Assembly (NCBI GenBank): GCA_018267515.1
Contig: JAFDYJ010000019.1
Location: 1 to 64,000, forward strand
Direction: 5' to 3'
From: Bacteroidota bacterium
GTDB taxonomy: Bacteria; Bacteroidota; Bacteroidia; Chitinophagales; Chitinophagaceae
Length of the DNA stretch: 64,000 nucleotides
The position numbers were made by a program, and so were the translations under genes. Shown here piece after piece: positions 43,101 through 51,471 of the stretch. The number at the start of each line of letters is the position of its first letter. The first letter of the stretch is position 1. The notes beneath the pieces are model-generated. The model was given only the letters and a program-made list of their open reading frames with translations, made no database searches and was not told the origin of the DNA.

Positions 43101-43313
43101 AAAATTCTTTACCCGGTATCCGTCGTAACGATTTAATCCATCCAATGTTCCAATCCAGATAAACCCCTGCTGATCCTGTGTGATGCAACTGACATCATTA
43201 TCTGACAATCCTTCCTTTTCCGTTAAATAATTAAATTGAATATTTGGAAAAACCTGTGAGAACACCGTATTGCCCCAAAAAACACATATCATATTTAGCC
43301 AGACGGCTTTCAA
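40194..43313 (-). CDS. Propeller-domain sensor histidine kinase (LytS-type, His_kinase)
   Basis: 1039 residues. A signal sequence reading KAVWLNMICVFWGNTVFSQ precedes two seven-bladed beta-propellers of REG_PROP repeats (about 30-690, with repeated QGFIWIGTLDGLNRYDG-like blades). A Y_Y_Y domain follows (about 700-785, YYRLDGLMNGWQ, YNLSPGKYTLRVKG), then one membrane helix (about 790-810), and a cytoplasmic His_kinase domain with MNPHFIFNSLNSIENFM (H-box, about 838-854) and an ATPase part with VENAIIHG and DNGIGRQ. The TTG start is preferred because it supplies the signal peptide's basic residue; the first ATG at 43292 would lack it. In Bacteroidota such sensors respond to polysaccharide breakdown products. 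The DNA-binding part is on the separate LytTR protein. Confidence 0.9.
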   Translation of the reverse strand: MKAVWLNMICVFWGNTVFSQVFPNIQFNYLTEKEGLSDNDVSCITQDQQGFIWIGTLDGLNRYDGYRVKNFYYNPTNENSLVNNYVSCIVPVENNQLWIATREGVSVYNKQTGKFRNFRHNPDDTSSLDNDQNVNIFKGNSNDTWITTPNTVYFFDSSLHFKKINTGVQTFYNEENKKLKSYRRLTRDRQGNLWASKFGYVFLIDRKTMQATKKFGPFKGDIQTFYQDSSHQYWIGSFGGGLMRFDPVENKAIPVKMETPSTVVYSITEWKDSHQHLWLVLGEDQGIILLDPVSLKNKEYTFHLGYFSQQILSKNSVQEVFVDRQNILWVATDAGVCYARPSRQMFDLWNISSTSGILSTTISDWIYSLCEVSGGYWATRWRDAGLYFFNKEGILTETVNKIRTANGSYLLSGVLKPYYVCNFDDGSIWFTTDEYLVHYDLSSRKAQLYKPPDGNSLTGLRTITVANDHTWWIRTRNNGSNGIYIFDVVKKIFVKHFTNFPGCKNCVPPLLLTLYLTGKKELYLTAVGKGLFRYDSSADQFIPTFSFQGKDLVKHSNSFESITEDRKGILWITTLTGVFSFDPDSNKIIHDYAENPLIGGVEISGIVFDEQQNAWLNTEKGVFYILHATGEVRKLPNTEGLRNNSNGTFQLGTDHQIYCGIQGYILRLRPSELLKVSNQNIRIHFSEASIMGSPYFFHLTTSGQKEMVIQPSQNQFSVDYSIINYDGDNQYYYRLDGLMNGWQKNENGHLAFYNLSPGKYTLRVKGGNSFGELLSSEDRVVIVVEPHWWQTIWFWLLCGLVAVSATAYLLRRRIVLIRREAAFKQKILETEMTALRSQMNPHFIFNSLNSIENFMMQNEKRLAISYLNKFARLIRMILDSSRAELVPLTKDLEALKLYVDLEQLRFKNKFNFRLEVNPELLRDNYRVPPLLIQPYVENAIIHGIAHSEKKDLYVSVTVTLLDEYIQYIVLDNGIGRQMSGSYNQQNKPNHKSLGLAITSERIKIFNKENRANGQVTITDLFDNNHQPSGTEVDIFIKAV

Positions 43314-43420
43314 AATTTTTATTTATACTAAATATAAAAAAAATTGGGCGGATATCCTTTGAAATTAATGTCAGCCGAAGTCAAATACCGAAGCAGTTGA
43401 ATTAAAATTATTTTTTATTA

Positions 43421-44128
43421 TTATTTATTCGGAACCTCGAAATCTTTTAAAGGCAACATGATATCCGGATTGGCTTCGAAAAGTTTTAGAAACAATTCTG
43501 ATCCTTTGTTTCCGGAAGTAGTAATGTTCATTCTCACAAGTATTCCCCACTTAGATACCCCCAGTATGTTGTCGGGCGGATTAATACTATATCCGAACGG
43601 ATTGGGTACGTCAATATTTGCAAGAGCTTTAGCAAAGATTTCGGCTCCTGGTACCTGCCAACTCTCAAAAAAATCAATCACTTCTTTTGAATGTGAATCA
43701 CTCTTGTATTCCAGATGTGTACATGTAAAACTGTCTATTTTTACTTCACCAAGTACGGTTATTCCATCGGCACCACCGTTTGTAGATGCGCTCCCATTAA
43801 TTTTGGACTTTTTACGTATAAAATCATATAGAATAGTTTGATCCGGTGAAGAAAATTTATAAAATATGGCTTGATGACTCATTGGCATACCCCCCTTTTC
43901 AATAACTATATCCCACCTGACCCCGACATCCGAAACCATTTCAACATGATACCCTACACCAAATTCACCAATATCCTCATTCACAAAACTTCCAGTATAA
44001 ACCAGTAGAACTCCTTTCCCTTTTGCTGTTTCTAACTCTTTTGTCGACCCTTTCTTTATTTTAGATTTTTGAGCTTGTGAATAAAAAGAAACAGAGAACA
44101 AGAACAATAAAATTGTCAACTTCTTCAT
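43421..44128 (-). CDS. Secreted protein, tandem paralogue B
   Basis: 235 residues with a signal peptide (MKKLTILLFLFSVSFYSQAQ). The mature part starts KSKIKKGSTKELETAKGKGV, nearly the same as the upstream paralogue, and shares FYKFSSPDQTILYDF and KIDSFTCTHLEYK with it. I do not recognise a named family; some resemblance to the DUF4412 type is possible. Its ATG overlaps the upstream paralogue's stop codon (ATGA, 44125-44128), so the two are coupled. Confidence 0.75.
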   Translation of the reverse strand: MKKLTILLFLFSVSFYSQAQKSKIKKGSTKELETAKGKGVLLVYTGSFVNEDIGEFGVGYHVEMVSDVGVRWDIVIEKGGMPMSHQAIFYKFSSPDQTILYDFIRKKSKINGSASTNGGADGITVLGEVKIDSFTCTHLEYKSDSHSKEVIDFFESWQVPGAEIFAKALANIDVPNPFGYSINPPDNILGVSKWGILVRMNITTSGNKGSELFLKLFEANPDIMLPLKDFEVPNK

Positions 44129-44820
44129 AAGTTAATTTTTTTATTCGGTGGAAGATCCAAATCCTTTAAAGGAAAATAAAAATTGGGGTCAGCGTGTATC
44201 AGAGATATTGTTGCAGTTACCGTTCCATCACTACTAGTATTGCTACGATGCAGTTTAACAAGCCCACCCCATTGAAATATTGCACCACTAATGGTAGAAT
44301 TAAATAATGGTATCCCAATGGCCTTGAGTATCTTCCAAATACTACTGTACCCTGGAACATCCGTACTCATCCAATAATTTGCTTCTGAACTTTTATCCTT
44401 ATATTGAAGATGTGTGCAGGAAAAAGTGTCAACCATTTCTTTTCCCACCGCAGTTAAACCTTCCAGGTCATCGCCAGTGGTGATAGCTTTCTCATAATAT
44501 TTATGAGTAAAGAGATTATAGAAAATAAAAGTATGTGGAGATGAAAATTTATAAAATATTGCAACATCACTTATCTTCCCATCACCCTGTGTCAAAACCA
44601 TATCACACCTAAAGCCAATGCGAGAGTCCATTACAAGACGATAACTTATTTCAAGTTTGCCAGACTCTCCGCCGTCTATAAATCCGGCATAAGACAGTAA
44701 TACACCTTTTCCCATTGCTGTTTCTAATTCTTTTGTCGGCCCTTTCTTCACTTTAGATTTTTGAGCATATGAATAAAAAGAAACAGAGAACAAGAACAAT
44801 AAAATTGTCAACTTCTTCAT
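44125..44820 (-). CDS. Secreted protein, tandem paralogue A
   Basis: 231 residues with an almost identical signal peptide and first 40 residues (KSKVKKGPTKELETAMGKGV) to paralogue B. The remaining domain diverges but keeps IFYKFSSPHTFIFYN, MVDTFSCTHLQYKD and a Leu-rich PLKDLDLPP end. It follows the OmpA gene by 35 bp on the same strand. Function unknown; secreted into the periplasm or beyond. Confidence 0.75.
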   Translation of the reverse strand: MKKLTILLFLFSVSFYSYAQKSKVKKGPTKELETAMGKGVLLSYAGFIDGGESGKLEISYRLVMDSRIGFRCDMVLTQGDGKISDVAIFYKFSSPHTFIFYNLFTHKYYEKAITTGDDLEGLTAVGKEMVDTFSCTHLQYKDKSSEANYWMSTDVPGYSSIWKILKAIGIPLFNSTISGAIFQWGGLVKLHRSNTSSDGTVTATISLIHADPNFYFPLKDLDLPPNKKINL

Positions 44821-44855
44821 TAGTATTTATTTAAAACGGATAGGTTATAATAATT

Positions 44856-46202
44856 TTATTGCTTTACAAATTCCACTCTTCGGTTTTGAGCCTTTCCTTC
44901 AGGTGTTGAGTTTGAAGCTACAGGTTGCGAAGCTCCTTGTCCATCTGTTTCTATACGTGATGCATCAATTCCAAACTCCTTTACTAATGCATCTTTCACT
45001 GAAGCTGCTCTTTTTTTGGAAAGCTCCAGGTTTAATTTAGCATCGCCGTCACTGTCGGTATGTCCAATAACTTTTACCCGTACTGAACTATTTTCTGCCA
45101 GCACATTTGCAATATCTTTTAATGATCCGTAGGATTCAGGCTTAATTGTAGCGGAATTCACCGCAAACAGAATACCTGTAGTTGAAAACTTTCCTTCACT
45201 GATCAGTTTATTTCTTGTGTCGGGTGCTCCTTCAGCCAAGGTAATATTACTGATATAATAAGCATCCTGGTCTTTCATATCCCAGGGTAACTCAAACATC
45301 AAAAAATTATAATTTTTTCCAGCTTCAAATGCCCGAGGCAAATCAAATACCTTTTCATTATCCATATAAACACGAATGCGCTGATTTTGTCTCCAGATAG
45401 AAACTTTTACATTGCTTTTATCAAGATTTTTTAGAAAATTGATTTCATTGGTGTTTCCGTTAATAACCATTGACCCATCCTGGTAGGTAAAAATTTTTCC
45501 CCGTCCGGAATGGTTCCACCTATTGTCCGGTTCAAATTCTATTGCCGCACCCGAACGTTTTTCATCTCCCAGGAAAGAACCGGCAAGCTCTCCTTTTGTT
45601 TGTCCGCCGGTCAGCATCCATATTTTAAAATAAGAGGAATAATCATTGAAGTTCGGGTTGTTTTGAAGTTCGAACTGTAAAGTAAAATTATCAGGCAATG
45701 AATTGATGAATTCAGGTATAAATCGTCCTTGCTTATTTAACGATAACCAATGTGTAGTTCCCTTATTCAGGGTCACTACCTCTCCTGTAGAGTTGGTATT
45801 CCATTTATCAGGGAAATCACCGATGGCATCCTGGGAAAAATCTTCAAAGGCAATAATCTTGTCACCCGGAACAAAATCAAATTTACTGTAAGCCTGAAAA
45901 GAAGTTGCTGACCCGCCATCACCGGTTTTCATTGTTTTTCCGGATGTATCTGTTGAACTTACTGATTTGCTTTTTCCAGATGCATCAGTAATGGCCGGAT
46001 CATCCTTACTTTTCTTTTTCTTTTTACTGAATAATTTGTTCAGGAGCTTATCCGTAACCTTTTCTCCTGCTGCCTCTGTAACATTTTTTGCTCCTTCTTT
46101 GACGCCTTCTGCAGCCTGTTGTTTGATGATATCTTTCGTTAGCTGTCCATGAACAGTTAGTGAAAAACAAACCAGCACTGCACTGATGAATAAAAATTTC
46201 AT
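44856..46202 (-). CDS. OmpA-family protein with N-terminal extension
   Basis: 448 residues: signal peptide (MKFLFISAVLVCFSLTVHGQ), a charged helical region with KKKKKSKDD (about 30-90), a lectin/LamG-like beta-rich middle region (about 115-310, FTLQFELQNNPNFNDYSSYFK, NKLDKSNVKVSIWRQNQRIRVYM), and a C-terminal OmpA peptidoglycan-binding domain (about 335-448) with VKVIGHTDSDGDAKLNLELSKKRA and GQGASQPVASNSTPEGKAQNRRVEF. The OmpA domain anchors the protein to the cell wall. The ATG at 46202 is preferred over a TTG two codons earlier. First gene of a run with two secreted paralogues. Confidence 0.88.
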   Translation of the reverse strand: MKFLFISAVLVCFSLTVHGQLTKDIIKQQAAEGVKEGAKNVTEAAGEKVTDKLLNKLFSKKKKKSKDDPAITDASGKSKSVSSTDTSGKTMKTGDGGSATSFQAYSKFDFVPGDKIIAFEDFSQDAIGDFPDKWNTNSTGEVVTLNKGTTHWLSLNKQGRFIPEFINSLPDNFTLQFELQNNPNFNDYSSYFKIWMLTGGQTKGELAGSFLGDEKRSGAAIEFEPDNRWNHSGRGKIFTYQDGSMVINGNTNEINFLKNLDKSNVKVSIWRQNQRIRVYMDNEKVFDLPRAFEAGKNYNFLMFELPWDMKDQDAYYISNITLAEGAPDTRNKLISEGKFSTTGILFAVNSATIKPESYGSLKDIANVLAENSSVRVKVIGHTDSDGDAKLNLELSKKRAASVKDALVKEFGIDASRIETDGQGASQPVASNSTPEGKAQNRRVEFVKQ

Positions 46203-46460
46203 AGACAATAAATTTAAAAAGTGATTAAAGAGCTGGCCAATATTTCATATTGCGGGGGAAATATGAATAATAAAATGTGAACACTATAATCTCAAAAAAT
46301 CACCCGCCGTTGTTATCCTTACCATTAGATTATTATTTTTTTATCAAAAAAATCTGAACCGATATCTATGAACTTTCCCTGAAATATGGGCAAGCTATTT
46401 ATCCTAAGTGCGCCAGTGAAGCCAAATTGAGTAACTGGCCGGATTGATTGGATAACTGGC
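46203..46460. other. Intergenic, no gene seen
   Basis: AT-rich region between the OmpA gene start and the aconitase terminator. No exact TAnnTTTG box in the minus orientation was found close to the OmpA start. Confidence 0.4.
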
Positions 46461-46490
46461 AAAAAAAACCGGCTTCAAAAGAAGCCGGTA
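46461..46490 (-). terminator. Rho-independent terminator of aconitase gene
   Basis: On the minus strand ACCGGCTTC-TTTT-GAAGCCGGT is a perfect 9-bp stem followed by T8. It lies 20 bp after the aconitase stop codon. Confidence 0.92.
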
Positions 46491-46510
46491 TGCCAAATAG
46501 AAGAATTAAT

Positions 46511-48775
46511 TTATTTTGAAAGCTCTTTTCGTATCACATTCAGCGCCCCACCCTCTTTAAACCATTCTATCTGTGGTTCATTGTAGGTATGATTAACTGT
46601 AATGGCATCTGAGCTACCATCTTTATGATTCAAAACAACTGTCAACGGTTTTCCGGGAGCAAAACTTGTCAAACCATTGATGTCAATGCTGTCATCTTCC
46701 TGCACTTTATCGTAGTCAGCTTTATTATCAAATGTCAACGCCAGCATTCCCTGTTTCTTCAAATTGGTTTCATGAATTCTTGCAAAGCTTCTGACAATTA
46801 TTGCTCTCACTCCCAAATGTCTCGGCTCCATGGCTGCATGTTCCCTTGATGAACCTTCACCATAATTTTCATCACCAACCACAACTGTTCCGATTCCTGC
46901 TGCTTTGTAAGCTCTTGCTGTTGCAGGCACAGGACCATATTCGCCTGTCAATTGATTTCTTACCGAGTCGGCTTTATCATTAAAATAGTTTATAGCGCCA
47001 ATCAACATATTGTTGCTGATATTATCCAAATGCCCCCTGAATTTCAACCAGGGACCGGCCATAGAAATATGATCGGTAGTACACTTGCCTTTTGCTTTTA
47101 TTAAAAGTTTCAATCCTTTTAAATCATTACCCTCCCATTCTGCAAAAGGTTGAAGTAATTGTAAACGTTTAGAATCCGGAGCCACTTTTACCACTATGCC
47201 ACTTCCGTCTTTTGCCGGAGCCTGGAATCCCGGATCATCCACAGCAAATCCTTTTGGAGGTAATTCATATCCGGAGGGTTCTTTCAACATCACTTCTTCG
47301 CCGGTTTTATTTTTCAGTTTATCCCTGAGGGGATTAAACGAAAGTGAGCCTGCTATTGCAAGGGCTGTTACCAATTCCGGAGAACCAACAAATGCATGTG
47401 TACTGGAAAGTCCGTCATTTCTTTTTGCAAAGTTCCTGTTGTAGGAAGTAATGATAGTGTTTTTTCGGTTGGGATCATCAATATGTCTTGACCATTGACC
47501 AATGCAGGGGCCGCATGCATTTGCCAGCACCATCCCGCCTACTTCTTCAAACTCTTTGATAAAGCCATCTCTTTCTATCGTGAAACGGACCTGTTCACTA
47601 CCGGGAGTGATTGTGAATTCAGAAGCCGTCTTTAATCCTTTGCTTTTTGCATCTTTTACGATAGACGCTGAACGGCTGATATCTTCATAAGAAGAGTTGG
47701 TACAGGAACCAATTAAGGCCACTTCTATCTTTTCCGGCCAGCCATTTTTTTGTGCTGTTTCTTTTAATTTAGAAATCGGTGTAGCAAGATCCGGAGTGTA
47801 AGGACCATTAAGATAAGGCTCCAGTTTACTCAAATCCAATTCCAGCACCTGGTCATAATATTTTTCAGGATTTGCATAAACATCATCATCGGGGCGAAGA
47901 TGTTCTTTTATATTGTCTGCAAGAGAAGCCACCTCTTCCCGACCTGTTGCTTTCAGGTAAGCACTCATTTTTTCATCGTATGCAAATAAAGAACAGGTAG
48001 CTCCTATCTCGGCTCCCATATTACAAATAGTTCCTTTGCCGGTTGCACTTAAGCTGTCAGCTCCATCTCCAAAATATTCAATGATGGCGCCGGTACCTCC
48101 TTTTACAGTCAGTTGCCCGGCCACCCAGAGTATCACATCTTTTGCAGAAGTCCATCCACTCATTTTCCCGGTTAACTTTACACCGATAACCTTTGGCATT
48201 TTCAATTCCCAGGGCAATCCTGCCATTACATCTACCGCATCAGCGCCACCTACACCAATTGCTATCATTCCCAGGCCACCGGCATTGGGAGTATGAGAAT
48301 CTGTACCGATCATCATACCGCCGGGAAATGCATAATTTTCCAGCACTACCTGGTGAATGATGCCGGCTCCGGGCTTCCAAAATCCTATGCCGTATTTGTT
48401 TGAGATAGATGCAAGAAAGTCATATACCTCACGATTGGTTTCCAACGCCAGTTGCAGGTCCTGCTTCGCACCGACTTTTGCCAAAATCAAATGATCGCAA
48501 TGTACTGTTGAGGGCACAGCTACATGATTTCTGCCGCAGGTCATGAACTGAAGCAATGCCATCTGGGCGGTAGCATCCTGCATGGCAACACGATCCGGAG
48601 CAAAATCAACGTAATCTTTACCTCTTACATGAGGATGAGATGCCGGGGTTGATAAATGGGCATATAATATTTTTTCTGTCAGCGTCAGTGGCTTATTAAC
48701 CAGTTTCCTGGTAGCATTAACTTTTCCGGGTAGTTCTGAATAGATTTTTTTGATGCGATCAAGATCGAAAACCAT
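46511..48775 (-). CDS. acn: Aconitate hydratase
   Basis: 754-residue TCA-cycle enzyme that isomerises citrate and isocitrate. The 4Fe-4S cluster cysteines are in [12 protein letters not shown] and [10 protein letters not shown]. The substrate-binding [16 protein letters not shown] and the swivelling domain motif [19 protein letters not shown] are present. Order and length match the mitochondrial-type aconitases found in Bacteroidota. It has a candidate promoter at 48836-48843, giving a 60-nt leader, and a strong terminator. Confidence 0.95.
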   Translation of the reverse strand: MVFDLDRIKKIYSELPGKVNATRKLVNKPLTLTEKILYAHLSTPASHPHVRGKDYVDFAPDRVAMQDATAQMALLQFMTCGRNHVAVPSTVHCDHLILAKVGAKQDLQLALETNREVYDFLASISNKYGIGFWKPGAGIIHQVVLENYAFPGGMMIGTDSHTPNAGGLGMIAIGVGGADAVDVMAGLPWELKMPKVIGVKLTGKMSGWTSAKDVILWVAGQLTVKGGTGAIIEYFGDGADSLSATGKGTICNMGAEIGATCSLFAYDEKMSAYLKATGREEVASLADNIKEHLRPDDDVYANPEKYYDQVLELDLSKLEPYLNGPYTPDLATPISKLKETAQKNGWPEKIEVALIGSCTNSSYEDISRSASIVKDAKSKGLKTASEFTITPGSEQVRFTIERDGFIKEFEEVGGMVLANACGPCIGQWSRHIDDPNRKNTIITSYNRNFAKRNDGLSSTHAFVGSPELVTALAIAGSLSFNPLRDKLKNKTGEEVMLKEPSGYELPPKGFAVDDPGFQAPAKDGSGIVVKVAPDSKRLQLLQPFAEWEGNDLKGLKLLIKAKGKCTTDHISMAGPWLKFRGHLDNISNNMLIGAINYFNDKADSVRNQLTGEYGPVPATARAYKAAGIGTVVVGDENYGEGSSREHAAMEPRHLGVRAIIVRSFARIHETNLKKQGMLALTFDNKADYDKVQEDDSIDINGLTSFAPGKPLTVVLNHKDGSSDAITVNHTYNEPQIEWFKEGGALNVIRKELSK

Positions 48776-48835
48776 GAGAAAGAATTAAAATTTATAAATT
48801 AAGAATAAATAGTTAAGTACAGCTTGAAATCGCCG

Positions 48836-48843
48836 CAAAATTA
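48836..48843 (-). promoter_or_regulatory. Candidate -7 element of the aconitase gene
   Basis: TAATTTTG on the minus strand, 60 bp before the ATG at 48775. Confidence 0.5.
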
Positions 48844-48911
48844 CGGTAAACCAATTGTTTTGCCGGCCGGTTTTTCGGAATTCTGAGAAGATTTTTTACA
48901 TTCGTAGTACC

Positions 48912-49133
48912 ATGAACCGCTTCAGAAGTTTCATTGAATGGAATGCATTTGGTGTTTGCACCGCAATCGGTGAACGATTAGGTATTGCCACAACCCGCAT
49001 CCGGCAATATTTTATTTACACTTCACTACTTACAATGGGATCACCAATTATTATTTACCTGGTCCTGGCATTCTGGAGAAATATGAGGAAATATATAACC
49101 TCTGCAAAAAGAAATCCGTGGTACTACTTGTGA
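48912..49133 (+). CDS. PspC-domain small membrane protein
   Basis: 73 residues. FGVCTAIGERLGIATTRIRQYFIY followed by the helix TMGSPIIIYLVLAFW is the PspC pattern (a GVC-x-GI-x-E motif, a G-I-x-x-x-x-x-R stretch, and one membrane helix). PspC-type proteins in Bacteroidota are small, sit in the membrane and may sense envelope stress. ATG at 48912 is preferred over an earlier in-frame start at 48855, which would add 19 residues without family match. Divergent from the aconitase gene. Confidence 0.8.
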   Translation: MNRFRSFIEWNAFGVCTAIGERLGIATTRIRQYFIYTSLLTMGSPIIIYLVLAFWRNMRKYITSAKRNPWYYL

Positions 49134-49181
49134 ATGATGAATGGTAAATTGTGAATGAGTCACCTTAGTTCCCAACTCAGC

Positions 49182-49209
49182 ATTGACTATTGACTATTCA
49201 CTATTGACT
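49182..49209. repeat. Heptanucleotide tandem repeat
   Basis: Four units of ATTSACT (ATTGACT, ATTGACT, ATTCACT, ATTGACT) in tandem. The last overlaps the stop codon of the cysteine desulfurase gene by 2 bases. The preceding 49134-49160 carries related GTGAATG words in the opposite sense. Confidence 0.8.
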
Positions 49210-50335
49210 AAATTAACTCCTTCACTTTTCCTACCACTATATCCACTTCTTCTTTCGTATTATACTTACTGAAAGAAAAACGAACTGTAACTAAGTTGGG
49301 ATTATTGTTGATAGCCCGGATAACATGAGATCCCTGGTCGGCACCGCTGCTGCATGCACTGCCCCCGGATACACAGATATTATGTATATCAAGGTTAAAG
49401 AGAATCATTTCTGATTTCTCATTTTTGGGAAATGCTGCACTCAATACCGTATAAAGACTGCGGCCTTCAGTATCCCCGTTAAACTGCACTCCTTTGATTT
49501 TTTTCCGGAGCATCTCAATCATATACATTTTCAATGAGAGAATGTAGGCACTTTCCTTTTCAAGATTCGACATTGACATTTCCAGGGCTTTGGCAAAACC
49601 AACAATGCCATAAAGATTTTCTGTACCGGCCCGCATATTTCTTTCCTGTCCGCCACCGTAAATAAATGGCTTTATCCTGATATTATCATTAATATATAAC
49701 AACCCGGCTCCTTTTGGACCATGAAACTTATGGCCGGATGCTGTTATAAAATGTGCCGGCGTTTTGCGAAGATCAATAGAATAATGACCAACGCTTTGCA
49801 CACAGTCGGAATGAAAAATTGCATTGTACTTTTGACAAAGACTTCCTACCGCATCCATATCCAGCAGGTTACCGATCTCATTGTTGGCACACATTAAAGA
49901 AACCAGGCAACGTTCTTCATGTGCTTCTAATTGTTCTTCCAGGTCATTGAGATCCACATGGCCATCCGGAAACAATTTTACAAAACTGCTGGTGACCTGA
50001 TCCAGGTTGTCATAATGTTCTACCGTATGTAAAACTGCATGATGTTCGATTCTTGAGGTTATAATATGCCGGCAACCTAAATCCCGGATGGCAGATAAAA
50101 TAGCTGTATTGTTACTTTCTGTACCACCACTTGTAAAAAAAATTTCTCCGGGATGAGCATTCAGTAAATGAGCCACTGATTTTCTTGCCTTTTCAATTGC
50201 CAGCCGGGTTTCCCGGCCATATGAATAGACAGAAGAAGGATTACCAAATTTTTCCGTTAGGTACGGTAACATGACATCCAGCACTTCTTTATCAAGTGCG
50301 GTAGTAGCGGCGTTATCAAAGTAAATCCGGTTCAT
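49208..50335 (-). CDS. Cysteine desulfurase (IscS/NifS-like)
   Basis: 375-residue class V aminotransferase fold enzyme that takes sulfur from cysteine for Fe-S clusters and thiolation. PLP lysine in SGHKFHGPKGAGLLY (about 198-212), active-site cysteine in SGGSACSSGADQGSHV (about 318-333), opening YFDNAATTALDKEV. No scaffold genes (iscU, sufBCD) are adjacent. An A-rich upstream region with TATCTTTA resembles a -7 box. The shorter class V enzyme at 59.9 kb is a different branch. Confidence 0.93.
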   Translation of the reverse strand: MNRIYFDNAATTALDKEVLDVMLPYLTEKFGNPSSVYSYGRETRLAIEKARKSVAHLLNAHPGEIFFTSGGTESNNTAILSAIRDLGCRHIITSRIEHHAVLHTVEHYDNLDQVTSSFVKLFPDGHVDLNDLEEQLEAHEERCLVSLMCANNEIGNLLDMDAVGSLCQKYNAIFHSDCVQSVGHYSIDLRKTPAHFITASGHKFHGPKGAGLLYINDNIRIKPFIYGGGQERNMRAGTENLYGIVGFAKALEMSMSNLEKESAYILSLKMYMIEMLRKKIKGVQFNGDTEGRSLYTVLSAAFPKNEKSEMILFNLDIHNICVSGGSACSSGADQGSHVIRAINNNPNLVTVRFSFSKYNTKEEVDIVVGKVKELI

Positions 50336-50503
50336 TGAGTTTCGGGAGGTAAAGCATCTGGAATAAGTGCGTAAAGATAATTAAACAGCTTAAAAAAGTA
50401 AGTATCTCACAGATGGATATTGTCCGGATAACGGGTATTGAACCCGGATTAACGTAAAACAGTGTTAGAAGTAAATTCTTTTGTAATTTTCAAAAAAATG
50501 TAT

Positions 50504-50893
50504 ATGTCAGAAATAGTTTCAAAAGTATGGCAGATTCACAGCTTATTCGGAAGAGTAAGCGCCGGATGGCTGATTTACAACCAGGACAGGATAAAGTTTA
50601 TCAACGAAGAAGGATTGCAATTTGACGAACCGATAACTTCCCTTCAAAAAATAAAATGGCCTTTTCTCAGAATGGGTTTCGGGTTCGACTCTGTTGTTAA
50701 CGGTAAAAAATATAAATTTTCTTTTGCAAAGCCGAACCCCACTGCTCCGGAACCCGATGGAGATGTATTGGATCAATATTTTGGATTAACAGGCCCCGGC
50801 AGGATTCTAGAAGCCTACAAATCATTAAAAAATATGAAAGCCGACAAGGCTACAACAAAAAAATGGAAAGATATTTTAGCTAATCAAAAATAA
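50504..50893 (+). CDS. Small protein, possible GRAM/PH-like fold
   Basis: 129 residues from the ATG at 50504 (MSEIVSKVWQIHSL); an earlier in-frame TTG/ATG group at 50462-50500 is weak. No signal peptide. Strand-rich first half with AGWLIYNQDRIKFINEEGLQF and KIKWPFLRMGFGFDSVVNGKKYKFSF resembles GRAM/PH-like domains; the second half is helical. Function unknown. Isolated on the plus strand between minus-strand genes. Confidence 0.55.
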   Translation: MSEIVSKVWQIHSLFGRVSAGWLIYNQDRIKFINEEGLQFDEPITSLQKIKWPFLRMGFGFDSVVNGKKYKFSFAKPNPTAPEPDGDVLDQYFGLTGPGRILEAYKSLKNMKADKATTKKWKDILANQK

Positions 50894-51012
50894 CATAGCA
50901 CTGAAGCTAACTTTCAAAAATCTTTTTTACTGATTCTGAATTTTTATCTGCTTGTTTTCGAAATATAGAAAATCCAAATTTCAAATTCTTTTTAAACGAT
51001 CAGCAAAAAAAA

Positions 51013-51462
51013 CTATTTCAATGAAATATTAAATGGAACTTTTTTCGGTGGCAAACACATCTCGTCATTGCAGAGCATAAACTCCACCGTTCCTGAAATA
51101 TTGGTTTTTGCATTTGCTTTTAACTTTACTGTTTGTACAAAATCCACTTTTTCAGAATATTGGAATACCTGCACTCCAAACAGTTTTTCAAAATGCTTCT
51201 CCATAGTTCCCACTTCTTTTACTTTTCCTTCAAGAACCAGTAAAGGATTTTTTGCAAAGGAAACAGATGTGGGAACCGGTCCGCCATCCGGCGTTGTTTG
51301 TGAATATAAATGCCAGTCATCATCCAGTGTGGCGCTCAAATTAATTTCAAAAGTCTTTGCATCAATCTTTTTGGCTGTGAATGTCCAGGATGCCGGATCT
51401 TGCGCATGGACAATACAAGCTGTACAAACAATAGCGATAACCCAAATAAGTTTTTTCATCAT
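51013..51462 (-). CDS. Standalone N-terminal DsbD domain (nDsbD-like)
   Basis: 149 residues with a signal peptide (MKKLIWVIAIVCTACIVHAQ). The domain has the immunoglobulin-like nDsbD pattern: WHLYSQTTPDGGPVPTSVSF and the cysteine pair in MLCNDEMCLPPKKVPF. In DsbD this domain passes electrons in the periplasm. Here it lacks the membrane and thioredoxin domains of full DsbD and ends the operon of two TlpA genes, 9 bp after the second. It probably receives electrons from a separate partner. Confidence 0.8.
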   Translation of the reverse strand: MMKKLIWVIAIVCTACIVHAQDPASWTFTAKKIDAKTFEINLSATLDDDWHLYSQTTPDGGPVPTSVSFAKNPLLVLEGKVKEVGTMEKHFEKLFGVQVFQYSEKVDFVQTVKLKANAKTNISGTVEFMLCNDEMCLPPKKVPFNISLK

Positions 51463-51471
51463 ATCGTTTTT

